Origin: Cyanobacteria bacterium UBA3301
GTDB taxonomy: Bacteria > Cyanobacteriota > Vampirovibrionia > Gastranaerophilales > Gastranaerophilaceae
NCBI GenBank assembly: GCA_002361485.1
Contig: DESZ01000030.1
Coordinates: forward strand, 1 to 64,000
DNA length: 64,000 nt
Direction: 5' to 3'
Each line of letters starts with the position of its first letter. The first letter of the stretch is position 1. Below, in pieces: positions 16,804-26,099 of the stretch. Below the pieces are notes generated by a model. It had not been told where the DNA came from. It worked only from the letters and a program-made list of their open reading frames with translations, and searched no databases. A program made the translations under genes and the position numbers.

Positions 16804-18285
16804 ATGAATATTGGTAGAACCCTGCGTTTTATGTTGGTAATTTTTATATTATCAGCTGTCGGGAATATAAATACACTGGCTATAGAAGATGAACACGAAG
16901 AATTATTCCACCCTGTTGAGATAACTGACGGAAAAGTTTTGAGTGTAACAGATTGCGTAGCGTTAGCTTTCAAAAACAGCCCCAAAATCAGACGCCAAAA
17001 ATACAATTTGGATTTGGCAAAAAGTAATGTCGGAATTGCTAAATCTCAATATTTTCCTGTTTTAAGTGCAGGAGTCGGATTTTATAACGAAAACAATTCT
17101 AACGGAATATATTATGACAAGCATTACAGGGATTTGCCGAACGTAGGAGTATCCGTTAATCAATTAATATGGAATTTTGGCAAAACTACAGCTTTTATAA
17201 AGATGGAAGAATTTTATAAAATCGCTGCAGAATACGAATTTATGGACAGTTTATGTCTTACTTTGTTTGATATAAAAGCAAAATATTATAATTTATTGAA
17301 AGCCAAAGCTTTATTAAACGTTGCAAAAAATAATCAAGATATAAACGAAGAATATGTTAAACTTGCCAAAAACAAAAACGAAGCTGATAAAACGACAGCA
17401 CAAGTAAATTTGAGTGAAGCAAACATTAAATACATTGAAGCAGAAAATACTTTAAATAATGCTAAATATGATTTGAGTAACGCAATGTATCTTGAAAATC
17501 AACCAAACTACGATATAGAAATTACCCCGACATTCACATACAATGATTATGCTTATCGTTCAAAACACGTTGAAATGATGCCTTTTGAACCGTTTATATT
17601 TCCGTTCAAAAAAACGGAAGCCCCTGAAATTGCCTATAACAACAGCCCTGATTTGCAAGTTTTGGTTAATACAAAAAAAGCAATGGAACAATCATTAAAA
17701 TATGCTAAAAGAGCAATTTTACCCGATTTAAATGCAAACGTAGGCTACGGATATAAAAATACAAATTTTGCAAGGAATAACGGTTTATCCGTCGGAGTTA
17801 ATCTTGAAACAACAACAAATTTTATGGAATATAAATATCAGGGTAAAAATGCTCAAGCACAATTAAATATTGCTGATAATGAAATTACCTTGTTTAAAAA
17901 AGATTTGTATTATGAAGTTCAAAGAGCATTTAATAATGTTGATAGGGCGCAAAAACAAGTTCCGACAGCAAAAACAGAAGTTGAGCAATCGCTTATTAAT
18001 CTCACTTTGGTAGAGAAAAAATATAAATCAAACGATTTGGATTATATCGCATTGCAAGAAGCCAGAAAAGCATACATAAGAGCACTTGATACATATATTG
18101 AAAGTATCTATAATTATAATATTGCACTAATTCAGGTTGAAATGGCTATGCATTATCATCTTGTCGATATCCACCACAAATCAGAACATGCTATGCACTA
18201 TCATTCTGCTGAATTGATTGAACACTTGAATAAAGTTCTCGGATGCGACGAAAAAGAAATATCTAATAAAAAGAAGTCTAAATAA
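16804..18285 (+). CDS. Second TolC-family outer-membrane protein
   Basis: 493 residues. A signal peptide (about 1-25) precedes a first efflux repeat starting SVTDCVALAFKNSPKIRRQK near 52. It shares with the TolC protein at 11545 the segments NVGIAKSQYFPVLSAGVGF and QLIWNFGKT, so the two are paralogues. The second half is recognisable from YAKRAILPDLNANVGYGY onwards. The C-terminus is His-rich (MHYHLVDIHHKSEHAMHYHSAE), which the first TolC lacks and which could bind metal. It is not in an operon with a pump and follows the MacAB locus, so it may be an alternative channel for the same or another exporter. Confidence 0.9.
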   Translation: MNIGRTLRFMLVIFILSAVGNINTLAIEDEHEELFHPVEITDGKVLSVTDCVALAFKNSPKIRRQKYNLDLAKSNVGIAKSQYFPVLSAGVGFYNENNSNGIYYDKHYRDLPNVGVSVNQLIWNFGKTTAFIKMEEFYKIAAEYEFMDSLCLTLFDIKAKYYNLLKAKALLNVAKNNQDINEEYVKLAKNKNEADKTTAQVNLSEANIKYIEAENTLNNAKYDLSNAMYLENQPNYDIEITPTFTYNDYAYRSKHVEMMPFEPFIFPFKKTEAPEIAYNNSPDLQVLVNTKKAMEQSLKYAKRAILPDLNANVGYGYKNTNFARNNGLSVGVNLETTTNFMEYKYQGKNAQAQLNIADNEITLFKKDLYYEVQRAFNNVDRAQKQVPTAKTEVEQSLINLTLVEKKYKSNDLDYIALQEARKAYIRALDTYIESIYNYNIALIQVEMAMHYHLVDIHHKSEHAMHYHSAELIEHLNKVLGCDEKEISNKKKSK

Positions 18286-18344
18286 ATTAAGTTCACTAAA
18301 ATTTCTTTGTTGTTGTACAATATAAAAAGCAAAGGATTTTATAT

Positions 18345-19433
18345 ATGGCAAAGATAATTTTAACAGGTGACAGACCAACAGGTAAATTACATTTAGGACA
18401 TTATGTCGGCTCGCTAAAACGCAGAGTAGAACTTCAAAATTCAGGAGAATTTGATGAGATTTATATAATGATAGCTGATGCACAAGCCCTAACCGACAAT
18501 ATGGAAAACCCTGAAAAGGTTCGCCAAAATATTATTGAAGTTGCGCTTGATTATCTTGCTTGCGGACTTGACCCCAAAAAATCCGTATTATTTATTCAAT
18601 CACAAATTCCCGAACTTTGCGAAATGACTTTTTATTATATGAATTTGGTTACAGTTTCAAGATTACAGCTAAACCCGACTGTTAAATCTGAAATTCAAAT
18701 GAGGAATTTTGAAAAAACGATTCCAGTCGGATTTTTCACGTATCCTGTAAGCCAAGCTGCAGATATAACTGCATTTAAAGCAACAATTGTTCCTGTCGGA
18801 GAAGACCAAGCTCCTATGATAGAACAAACACGTGAAATTGCCCGTCGTTTTAATAATATTTATAATACAGATGTGCTAATTGAACCAAAAATTTTATTGC
18901 CTGAAAATAGCGCCTGCCTACGTTTACCTGGCACTGACGGGAAAGCAAAAATGAGTAAATCTTTAGGCAACTGCATATATTTGTCGGATTCTGAAGAAGA
19001 AATAAGGCAAAAAGTTATGACCATGTTTACCGACCCAACGCATTTAAGAGTTGAAGACCCCGGACATGTCGAAGGCAACCCTGTATTTATATACTTAGAT
19101 GCATTTTGCAGCGATGAGTATTTTGAAAAATATTTACCTGAATATAAAAATCTTGATGAATTGAAAGCACATTATACACGAGGCGGTTTAGGTGATGTTA
19201 AAGTAAAAAGATTTTTGAATAACGTATTACAAGATACACTACGTCCGATAAGAGAACGCAGAAAAGAATTTGAAAAAGATATTCCTGCAATTTATAAAAT
19301 GCTTGAAGAAGGTAGTATAACCGCTCGTAAAAAAGCCTCTATCACACTTGAAGAAATGAAGCGAGCAATGAAAATCAATTATTTCGAAGATGAAGAATAT
19401 ATAAATCAACAAACAGAAAAATTTGCACAATGA
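18345..19433 (+). CDS. trpS: Tryptophanyl-tRNA synthetase
   Basis: A 362-residue class Ic aminoacyl-tRNA synthetase that charges tRNA-Trp. It has the HIGH-type motif [12 protein letters not shown] at about 12-23, the KMSKS loop [12 protein letters not shown] near 203-214, and an AIDQ-like [11 protein letters not shown] near 149. The length is slightly above the usual 330-340 residues. AAAGGA lies nine bases before ATG. It stands alone between the second TolC and a protease gene, with no visible T-box or leader peptide. Confidence 0.96.
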   Translation: MAKIILTGDRPTGKLHLGHYVGSLKRRVELQNSGEFDEIYIMIADAQALTDNMENPEKVRQNIIEVALDYLACGLDPKKSVLFIQSQIPELCEMTFYYMNLVTVSRLQLNPTVKSEIQMRNFEKTIPVGFFTYPVSQAADITAFKATIVPVGEDQAPMIEQTREIARRFNNIYNTDVLIEPKILLPENSACLRLPGTDGKAKMSKSLGNCIYLSDSEEEIRQKVMTMFTDPTHLRVEDPGHVEGNPVFIYLDAFCSDEYFEKYLPEYKNLDELKAHYTRGGLGDVKVKRFLNNVLQDTLRPIRERRKEFEKDIPAIYKMLEEGSITARKKASITLEEMKRAMKINYFEDEEYINQQTEKFAQ

Positions 19434-19496
19434 TCTGTATGTCTTGAATTATTTTTAATAATATGATAAAATTCATATTGGAATTAAGGAGTTATT

Positions 19497-20783
19497 ATGA
19501 AAAAATATTTATCCGCAATTTTAGTTTGTCTATTGTCTGTCAACATGGTATGTGCAAAGGATTATGCTAAATTACAAATAAAAGAAATGAAACATGCACA
19601 AAAATACGGAACTACCCAAAAATATCTTAATAATAATATTGTAGCCCCTCAAACAGAAATTGCTGTTTCTAACAGAGGGTTAAAAGACCCAAAACTTATA
19701 AAACTCGGTAATTACGAAAAAATCGACCAAGAAGCTTATGATGAAAAATTAGCTAAAGACAATGAAATTTATAAAAAGATTGCCAAATCATTCGGAGTCA
19801 GGACTATTGACAATTATAACGCACAAGCAAAAGGAGAAGATTATTATAAAATATATAGAGTTGCCGAACGAATAATCAGAGCAAATAAACTTGATTATTT
19901 GAATTGGAGAATCGGTGTATATCGCGATGCCGACAATCCAAACGCATATTCAACAAACATGAATTATATTGCGATCAGTACATCAATATACGATACCTTT
20001 TCCAAAAATGATGATGCCCTTGCTATGCTAATCGGTCATGAAATGGGACATGCATTATTAGGACACCAGCAACGAATTACTCCGACAATCAATAGAATGA
20101 ATCGTAAATATAAACTTGCAAAAAGCGGAAATAGTGCTGCAATTATTGCATACAAAGCAATGGAAAGAAAATATTTAATAGATTCAAAAAATATGGAATA
20201 TGCCGCAGATTTAGAGGGCGCAAAATTAGCTGCAAAAGCCGGCTATGATTTGAATGAAGGTGCGGAACTACTTTCATTTCTAAATACATTACCGACTCCC
20301 GGTGATTATTGGAGCGACCACCCTGATGCCACAAAACGCATACAAAATTTTAAAGAAAACAGAAAATATTTTATGGAAGACGAATGGGCAGAAATCGGCA
20401 AATACAACATATACAATTCAGATGTTCTTGATGTAAATTTATCATCAGACAGAAAATCAATTGTTATAAATGCACCTAAAAACAAAGAAGCTTCAAACCA
20501 ATATTACCATCCCGAAGATTCTCAAGATATATATCTGCGCTTTGGCTATAAATCATATTTAAACGGAGAATACCAAAAATCATTAAAATATTTTAACGAT
20601 TTATTTGAGATAAAACAAAATGATGCAATAGCGTATTTATACGCATCATATGCATCAGAAGCACTATATAATCAAAAGAAAAATGACAAATATTTAGAAC
20701 AGGCAAAAGAATATATTCAAAAAGCAAAACAAATAGAACCGAATAACAAATATATTCTTGAACAGGAAAATGCATTAAAATAA
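19497..20783 (+). CDS. M48-family metallopeptidase with TPR tail
   Basis: 428 residues with a signal peptide (about 1-20, cut after VCA). The zinc site HEMGHALLGH is at about 181-190, and the third ligand glutamate is in MEYAADLEGAKLAAKAGYD near 235-253. The C-terminal part (about 345-425) has TPR-like helices (YLRFGYKSYLNGEYQKSLKYF). It resembles the periplasmic BepA/YfgC proteases, which have the same peptidase-TPR layout and help fold or degrade outer-membrane proteins. AAGGAG precedes ATG. It is the active counterpart of the inactive-looking paralogue at 63182. Confidence 0.92.
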   Translation: MKKYLSAILVCLLSVNMVCAKDYAKLQIKEMKHAQKYGTTQKYLNNNIVAPQTEIAVSNRGLKDPKLIKLGNYEKIDQEAYDEKLAKDNEIYKKIAKSFGVRTIDNYNAQAKGEDYYKIYRVAERIIRANKLDYLNWRIGVYRDADNPNAYSTNMNYIAISTSIYDTFSKNDDALAMLIGHEMGHALLGHQQRITPTINRMNRKYKLAKSGNSAAIIAYKAMERKYLIDSKNMEYAADLEGAKLAAKAGYDLNEGAELLSFLNTLPTPGDYWSDHPDATKRIQNFKENRKYFMEDEWAEIGKYNIYNSDVLDVNLSSDRKSIVINAPKNKEASNQYYHPEDSQDIYLRFGYKSYLNGEYQKSLKYFNDLFEIKQNDAIAYLYASYASEALYNQKKNDKYLEQAKEYIQKAKQIEPNNKYILEQENALK

Positions 20784-20787
20784 AATA

Positions 20788-20818
20788 AAAGCATCTTTCC
20801 TAAAAGGAAAGATGCTTT
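20788..20818 (+). terminator. Terminator after the M48 gene
   Basis: A 13-bp perfect stem AAAGCATCTTTCC/GGAAAGATGCTTT with a 5-base loop, followed by CTTCTC. Confidence 0.85.
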
Positions 20819-20844
20819 CTTCTCAAATCACCCGTCATATATTT

Positions 20845-21189
20845 TTAACAAAAGGATGCAAATGACCCCGAGCAACTGCATGAGCAATCACAACCGCCGA
20901 AAGAATCTGCGCTGTAACCGACACCCTCACTCAAAGTTGATACAGCATCCGAAAATTCACTCATAAAACCAATACTTGCAATTGAATTATCACCTTCAGA
21001 ATACATAGAATAGTCTATATTTGCTTGTTGAGAAAACATATATGTATCATATTCATTAGCATCTAACAAACCCCTCATAAAACTTCTGTTAGCAAGAATA
21101 CCTGAATTTTCTACAGGATGGTTTTTAATATTAGAATTCTTATGAGTTGAATTTGATTTTGCTGCCTTTTCGCCGAATAATAAAATCAT
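20845..21189 (-). CDS. Small protein with Cys-rich C-terminus
   Basis: 114 residues, unknown. The body is polar and acidic (Ser, Asn, Glu). The last 18 residues are strikingly FGGCDCSCSCSGSFASFC, with alternating Cys at C-D-C-S-C-S-C and a terminal Cys. Such tails occur in metal-binding proteins and in precursors of modified peptides. No maturase or transporter dedicated to such a peptide is adjacent, though the macB operon is 5 kb away. GGAGAG lies six bases before ATG, which supports translation. A structural or metal-binding role is as likely as a peptide precursor. Confidence 0.65.
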   Translation of the reverse strand: MILLFGEKAAKSNSTHKNSNIKNHPVENSGILANRSFMRGLLDANEYDTYMFSQQANIDYSMYSEGDNSIASIGFMSEFSDAVSTLSEGVGYSADSFGGCDCSCSCSGSFASFC

Positions 21190-21359
21190 TTTTCTCTCCT
21201 GATATCTGTCGTGCTTACATTTATATAAAGTATTTAAAATTTATCATATTTCAATAAAGATTTCTTTTGTTACATAACTTTACAAACTTTAAAATAAAAG
21301 GCAATTATTTAACAATTACATACTTTATATATAAAAGAGCAGAGTAAGGATTATTTTAC

Positions 21360-21704
21360 ATGACACAAGAAAGCAGAGCAATAGCATCAATCAAAAGCAT
21401 TAACGCTAAAAGCGAGAATTATGCAACAACAGACCTTGGTATAAAAACTTATGATGATGAAACAAGAAACATCATGAGTTCGACTTTTGGTGTTGTAAAA
21501 AATAACTTAATGGCATTATGGTATGCAATCGGCTTAAACCCGAACGTTACAAGCGTATACACCCAAACCATGATGGATGCCAATCAAGCAATGACATTTA
21601 ACGGCAAAACATACTTCCCTCATCCGGGAGTAGGCAATTTGCACCCGTATAATGAATCAGGAAACCCTAGTGACGGATGTTTTCAATTCCACACTTTGGG
21701 TTAG
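21360..21704 (+). CDS. Hypothetical protein
   Basis: 114 residues, not recognised. The first third is polar, the middle contains a short hydrophobic stretch (NNLMALWYAIGL) too short for a clear membrane span, and the end is rich in aromatic residues, Pro and Gly (YFPHPGVGNLHPY, then CFQFHTLG). TAAGGA lies upstream of the ATG. The next small gene begins 13 bp after the stop, so the two probably form one unit ending in the terminator at 21978-22012. Confidence 0.6.
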   Translation: MTQESRAIASIKSINAKSENYATTDLGIKTYDDETRNIMSSTFGVVKNNLMALWYAIGLNPNVTSVYTQTMMDANQAMTFNGKTYFPHPGVGNLHPYNESGNPSDGCFQFHTLG

Positions 21705-21717
21705 GAGATAAAAAGCA

Positions 21718-21978
21718 ATGGCAGGAGAATTCGCACTACAATTTAATCCACGAGCATTTTCGGATCCGTCATTAATCCACGGTTCAAACCCTGCGTTTGA
21801 CATTAATGCCGGTAATTTTGCCATTGTGAATAATTCATTCCCGACAACAAATAGTGATATGGCAGCAAGACAATTCAGATTAGCATTTCAGGATACAAAA
21901 TCAGAATCCGTTCCGCATCAACATAAAAATATAGTTACAGACAATAATGTCGGAAAAAAATTAGATTTATCAATATAA
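21718..21978 (+). CDS. Hypothetical small protein
   Basis: 86 residues, not recognised. It is polar with scattered Phe and Pro, has no signal peptide or membrane segment, and carries a PHQHKN stretch near the C-terminus. The start has AGGAGAT nine bases upstream, a good ribosome-binding site. It is cotranscribed with the preceding small gene. The stop codon adjoins a strong terminator. Confidence 0.6.
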   Translation: MAGEFALQFNPRAFSDPSLIHGSNPAFDINAGNFAIVNNSFPTTNSDMAARQFRLAFQDTKSESVPHQHKNIVTDNNVGKKLDLSI

Positions 21979-22012
21979 AAAAATCCCTCTTAAAATATAA
22001 GAGGGATTTTTT
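21978..22012. terminator. Bidirectional terminator
   Basis: A 15-bp perfect stem (21978-21992 with 21998-22012), A-tract on the left and T-tract on the right, with a 5-base loop, between convergent genes. Confidence 0.9.
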
Positions 22013-22031
22013 ATTATCTGTTTAGAAAAAT

Positions 22032-23156
22032 CTATACGCCAATTGCTGATTTAGATTTTTCAATGCAAGAAATCAAAGTTGAAGCAACTGTTTCTTGTTC
22101 TTCTTTTGTTAATTCAGGGAACATAGGAAGAGAAATTACACATTCGGTATTTGCTTCTGTTACAGGCAAAGAACCTTTACCCATACCTAACCATGCATTA
22201 ACCTTTTGGAAATGCAACGGGATAGGATAATAAAGCATTGCACCGATTCCCGCATCCGATAACATTTTGTGAACTTCATCTCTATTCGGAATTTTAACGG
22301 TATATTGGTGATAAACACAATATGTATTGTCTAATTCTTTAGGTGTTTGGATATCAGGACAAGATGAGAATAATTTATTATAGTATGATGCGCGTTCTCT
22401 TCTTGCGGTATTCCATTCGTCTATATGTTTTGCTTTAACTCTTAAAATTGCAGCTTGAATTTCGTCTAAACGAGAGTTTACACCCAATTCGTCATTATGG
22501 TAACGAACCATAGAACCATGGTTTCTTAATGCGATTAAATGGTCGCGAAGTTCTTCGGAATTAACTGTGCAAAGTCCGCCATCGCCCATTGTTCCGAGGT
22601 TTTTAGTCGGATAGAAACTGTAACAACCTATATCTCCGAAAGTACCAACCATTTTGCCTTTATATAAAGCACCAATTGCTTGGCAGCAGTCTTCGATTAC
22701 TCTCAAATTGTGTCTGTGAGCTATATCCATGATTGCATCCATATCACAAGGTTGACCATACAAGTGAACAGGGATGATTGCTTTTGTTTTTGATGTGATT
22801 GCAGCTTCAATTTTAGAAGGGTCGATATTAAATGTATCAGGATCAATATCTACAAATACAGGTTTTGCACCAACTATACCAATAGCTTCAGCTGTTGCTA
22901 CAAAAGTAAATGCTGTTGTGATAACTTCATCACCCGCACCGATATTTAAGGCACGCAAAGCAACATGCAAAGCATCAGTACCTGAATTCAATGCAACGGT
23001 ATATTTGCATCCGATATAGGATGCTAATTCACTTTCTAAAGCCTTGACATTCGGCCCTAAAATATAGCATCCGCTTCTCATAACTTCGCAAACGGCTTTT
23101 TCAGCTTCTTCACCGATTTGCGCATATTGACGTTTTGAATCAAAAATAGGTATCAT
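22032..23156 (-). CDS. DegT/DnrJ/EryC1-family sugar aminotransferase
   Basis: A 374-residue PLP enzyme of the type that transfers an amino group to a nucleotide-linked keto-sugar for surface polysaccharides. It shows SGTDALHVALRALNIGAGDEVIT near 57-79, the PLP-contacting VIEDCCQAIGA near 155-165, the Schiff-base lysine in SFYPTKNLGTMGDGG near 180-194, and RNHGS with SRLDEIQAAILR near 213-238. No partner polysaccharide genes are adjacent, so the sugar is unknown. ArnB-, PseC- and QdtB-like roles all remain possible. GGAGG precedes ATG. Confidence 0.93.
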   Translation of the reverse strand: MIPIFDSKRQYAQIGEEAEKAVCEVMRSGCYILGPNVKALESELASYIGCKYTVALNSGTDALHVALRALNIGAGDEVITTAFTFVATAEAIGIVGAKPVFVDIDPDTFNIDPSKIEAAITSKTKAIIPVHLYGQPCDMDAIMDIAHRHNLRVIEDCCQAIGALYKGKMVGTFGDIGCYSFYPTKNLGTMGDGGLCTVNSEELRDHLIALRNHGSMVRYHNDELGVNSRLDEIQAAILRVKAKHIDEWNTARRERASYYNKLFSSCPDIQTPKELDNTYCVYHQYTVKIPNRDEVHKMLSDAGIGAMLYYPIPLHFQKVNAWLGMGKGSLPVTEANTECVISLPMFPELTKEEQETVASTLISCIEKSKSAIGV

Positions 23157-23389
23157 ATAAGTCCTCCTTTTATAATGTACACTTTATGTATTTATTATAC
23201 CATAAGGATTCCCGTCTTAATATAAATTTTATATGGTAATAATATGTTCAGAGGGGTTTACAAACTTACAAACATGTGAAATAATATATGTGAGGTAATG
23301 TAACATTTTGTGAACATGGTTAGCAAAAAATTTTTTCAAGAGTTTTTCTAATGGTGTTAATATAATAGCAATAGTGTGGAGAACATAAT

Positions 23390-24040
23390 ATGTTAGCAAT
23401 TCAACCGATATCATTAAATAGCACAAAGAATGCATCTTTCAAAGGTATTTACGACAATCAGGAATCATATGAAAGAGAAAAACGCTATTTTGAAAATCAA
23501 GGACGCGAATTTGACGGAATTATTAATGATGACAATATTCCTGAAGGAATGAAAAAGCCTTTTAAATTTGCTCGTATTATTACAAACGGCATAATAGACG
23601 GATTAGCTGTCGGTTGGGCCGTTATGGCAGGAGCAAATTCTTGCAAAAAAGCTGCCTCATCAAAATATGCAAAAAATATCAGTTCTGCAGCAAAACCAAT
23701 AGCAGAAGGTTTTGCTAAAACATTAAAGAATTTTGGCGAAATAATTGCTAAAGGATTTCAAAAAATAAAAGACAACAAATTCGCTCAAAAAGTTTCTGCA
23801 TTATATGACAAAGTTGCGAATTCAAAATTCGGAAAACCTGTTATTGAATTTACGAAGAAATCAGCAAATGTTGTTGTTGAATTTGCAAAAACAATAATAA
23901 ATGCAATAAAAGGCGTAACTTATGATAAAGCAAGCAAGACCGCAGCAGGAGTTTTAGGCGGCGGCTCAGGTATTGCAGGAGCATATGCAACTGCAAGAGA
24001 AGAAAATCCTGTCGAACTTGAAGAAGGAGAAGAAATATAA
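23390..24040 (+). CDS. Hypothetical protein with FKG motif and hydrophobic helices
   Basis: 216 residues of unknown function. After a short polar start comes NASFKGIYD at 15-23, similar to NVAFTGVYK in the 689-residue protein at 42934-45003. A Gly/Ala hydrophobic stretch is at about 65-83. It is followed by Lys-rich amphipathic helices with a repeated pattern (KNFGEIIAKGFQKIKDNKF, SKFGKPVIEF), a Gly-rich segment and an acidic end. GTGGAG lies upstream of ATG. Its stop overlaps the next start (TAATG), so the two are translationally coupled and may act together. Confidence 0.7.
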   Translation: MLAIQPISLNSTKNASFKGIYDNQESYEREKRYFENQGREFDGIINDDNIPEGMKKPFKFARIITNGIIDGLAVGWAVMAGANSCKKAASSKYAKNISSAAKPIAEGFAKTLKNFGEIIAKGFQKIKDNKFAQKVSALYDKVANSKFGKPVIEFTKKSANVVVEFAKTIINAIKGVTYDKASKTAAGVLGGGSGIAGAYATAREENPVELEEGEEI

Positions 24041-24513
24041 TGCCTGTCGTTTTTACCGCTATACCTGAATATCAAAGATTAACACCTGAGCAGCAGAAAA
24101 GACGTGAAACTACCCAAAATGTCGCAACAGGAGTTGGGGCAGCAGGGGTGACAGCTCAAGCAACAACCTATGCTTCAAAACAAGGTGTATATGGCAGATT
24201 TAAAGGAATATTAGGAACCACTACACAAACTGCCAAAACTATTGAAAGAAATTCTGCTGAAGTTACAGGCTTATGGAATAAATTCTTTCGCGATATGAAA
24301 TTATTCAGCGCAGATGCAATGGCAAGAATTTCTAAATATAAGGAATGGAAATTCATCGGCCCTATTGTTAAAAGTCCTGTAATGAAAGGAGCAACAAGCG
24401 TATTTGGCGCGACAATGGCATTTTTTGTTCTTGTTTCAGGAGTTCAAAAAGCTGTCGATAACGGCAGATTAGCATTAAACGATATGCACCGCAAATTTAA
24501 CAGAGCAGCATAA
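24040..24513 (+). CDS. Hypothetical membrane-associated protein
   Basis: 157 residues, unknown. The N-terminal part is polar, followed by a Gly/Ala stretch (GVGAAGVTAQ) and a C-terminal hydrophobic helix (FGATMAFFVLVSGVQ at about 129-143). The start ATG shares its A with the previous gene's stop. Like its partner it has Ala/Gly hydrophobic parts and Lys-rich helices, without recognisable catalytic motifs. About 47 bp separate it from the folP start. Confidence 0.65.
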   Translation: MPVVFTAIPEYQRLTPEQQKRRETTQNVATGVGAAGVTAQATTYASKQGVYGRFKGILGTTTQTAKTIERNSAEVTGLWNKFFRDMKLFSADAMARISKYKEWKFIGPIVKSPVMKGATSVFGATMAFFVLVSGVQKAVDNGRLALNDMHRKFNRAA

Positions 24514-24560
24514 GTTATATAAGAATTGAAAAATATAAAAAATCGTGCTAACTTTAGTTT

Positions 24561-25697
24561 ATGCACGATTTTTTATTGAAAGAATTATCAAAAACAAATA
24601 TAGAAAAAGAATTAACCGATATCGGATATGACAGTTCTTATGCTTTTAAAGCAAGAGATAAATTTTATTATAAAAACTATAAAATTTATGATTTAACTTG
24701 CGCTCAGGCAAACATTTTAAAACAATTAGCACTATCAGTCGGTGCAGATTGCGGAACCAATAAGGAAGTTATTACAGGTAAGATTGATTTATCTGACTGT
24801 ATTCTGGGCGGAAGTATTTCTCAATTGCAAAAAATTGCACAAAAATTACAGTTCCAACCGTTCGGCTTAAAAGAATTAGGGAAAAAACTTCAAGAAACCA
24901 CCCAAAAAGCTCCTAAATCAAAGACAAAAATTGTGGGGATTTTGAATATTACAACAAATTCTTTTTCGGACGGCGGAAAATATTATAATTTTGATGACGC
25001 AATAAATCAGTTACACAAATTATCAGAAGATGGCGCTGACATTATTGATATCGGTGCAGAATCTACAAAACCATATTCTCACGCGGTTGATAGCGAAGAA
25101 CAATTATCAAAACTTATTCCGATATTAAAATATATAAAAGAAAATAATATAAATATTCCGATAAGTATTGATACGCGCAGCGCGCAAGTTGCACAAGAAT
25201 GTATAAATTTCGGAGCAAGTATTATCAATGACGTTTCAGGACTTGAATATGATCCCGAAATGGCAAAAATTATTGCACAAAATCCTAAAATAAAAGTTAT
25301 TATCCAGCATTGCAAAGGGACTCCCGAAAATATGCAAGATAACCCTCAATATGAGAATTTAACCGACGAAATATTTAAGGATTTAAAATCAAAAATTGAT
25401 TACGCACTATCACAAGGAATAAAAAAAGAAAATATAATACTCGATCCGGGCATCGGCTTTGGTAAAAACAGAGAAGATAATTTTGAAATAATTCGCCGCT
25501 GGCAAGAATTCAAAACCTTAGAATGTCCAATAATGATTGGAATTTCGCGCAAAAGCATGCTCGGAAAACAAAACTCAAATGAACAAAAAGACATTTATAC
25601 TCTTGCTCTAAACAGCATACTCATTAACGAAAATATTGATTATATAAGGGTACATAACGTAAAATTACATAAAGACTTTCTCAATATACTTCCTTAA
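24561..25697 (+). CDS. folP: Dihydropteroate synthase
   Basis: A 378-residue enzyme of folate synthesis that joins p-aminobenzoate to pterin pyrophosphate. The catalytic TIM barrel begins near residue 120: VGILNITTNSFSDGG at 129-143, IDIGAESTKP at about 165-174, SIDTRSAQVA near 198, INDVSGLEYD near 217, LDPGIGFGK near 296 and GISRKSML near 326. The first 115 residues are an extra domain with QANILKQLALSVGAD and QPFGLKELGKKL, a layout seen in several anaerobe FolP proteins. It starts with no Shine-Dalgarno site. TAACTT lies six bases upstream of ATG, so it may be another leaderless gene. Confidence 0.94.
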   Translation: MHDFLLKELSKTNIEKELTDIGYDSSYAFKARDKFYYKNYKIYDLTCAQANILKQLALSVGADCGTNKEVITGKIDLSDCILGGSISQLQKIAQKLQFQPFGLKELGKKLQETTQKAPKSKTKIVGILNITTNSFSDGGKYYNFDDAINQLHKLSEDGADIIDIGAESTKPYSHAVDSEEQLSKLIPILKYIKENNINIPISIDTRSAQVAQECINFGASIINDVSGLEYDPEMAKIIAQNPKIKVIIQHCKGTPENMQDNPQYENLTDEIFKDLKSKIDYALSQGIKKENIILDPGIGFGKNREDNFEIIRRWQEFKTLECPIMIGISRKSMLGKQNSNEQKDIYTLALNSILINENIDYIRVHNVKLHKDFLNILP

Positions 25698-25699
25698 AA

Positions 25700-26095
25700 T
25701 TATTTTTCAAAGCTGTCTTTACAAAGTCCTTTTTTCCACCAGCAACACTCCGAACAAAATTCTTTATGCTTTTGTAATGTCATTTTTTTGTTCAGTTTTT
25801 CTAATATTTCACTATACTTATACACTTTCCCTGACAATATACCGAGAAAATCAGCCACTTGATTATCCAAACCGCTAACGACATTTTCTTTGCAATATGC
25901 CTTATGCTTGATAATTTCGCTTGGACACTGTTTACATAAATCATCTCTGCCGTTCATGATAAAAATATCTGTTTGCGGATTATTTTTTAATAATAAGGCA
26001 ACATTTTCCCAATTTGCAGCTTGAACTTCATTATAATTCAAACCTTTGTATCCTTTTATGCATAAAAAATGATGGGGTCTTAATGATATTTTCAT
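25700..26095 (-). CDS. DUF1284-family cysteine-rich protein
   Basis: 131 residues starting MKISLRPHHFLCIKGYKG, the hallmark of the DUF1284 family, whose function is not established. It is Cys-rich (Cys near 12, 53, 56, 68, 118, 121 and 129), with C-K-Q-C and C-S-E-C-C arrangements that could bind metal or an iron-sulfur cluster. It begins four bases after the acyltransferase stop, on the same strand, so the pair forms one transcript. Its stop is two bases from the convergent folP end. No signal peptide is present. Confidence 0.85.
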   Translation of the reverse strand: MKISLRPHHFLCIKGYKGLNYNEVQAANWENVALLLKNNPQTDIFIMNGRDDLCKQCPSEIIKHKAYCKENVVSGLDNQVADFLGILSGKVYKYSEILEKLNKKMTLQKHKEFCSECCWWKKGLCKDSFEK

Positions 26096-26099
26096 AACT

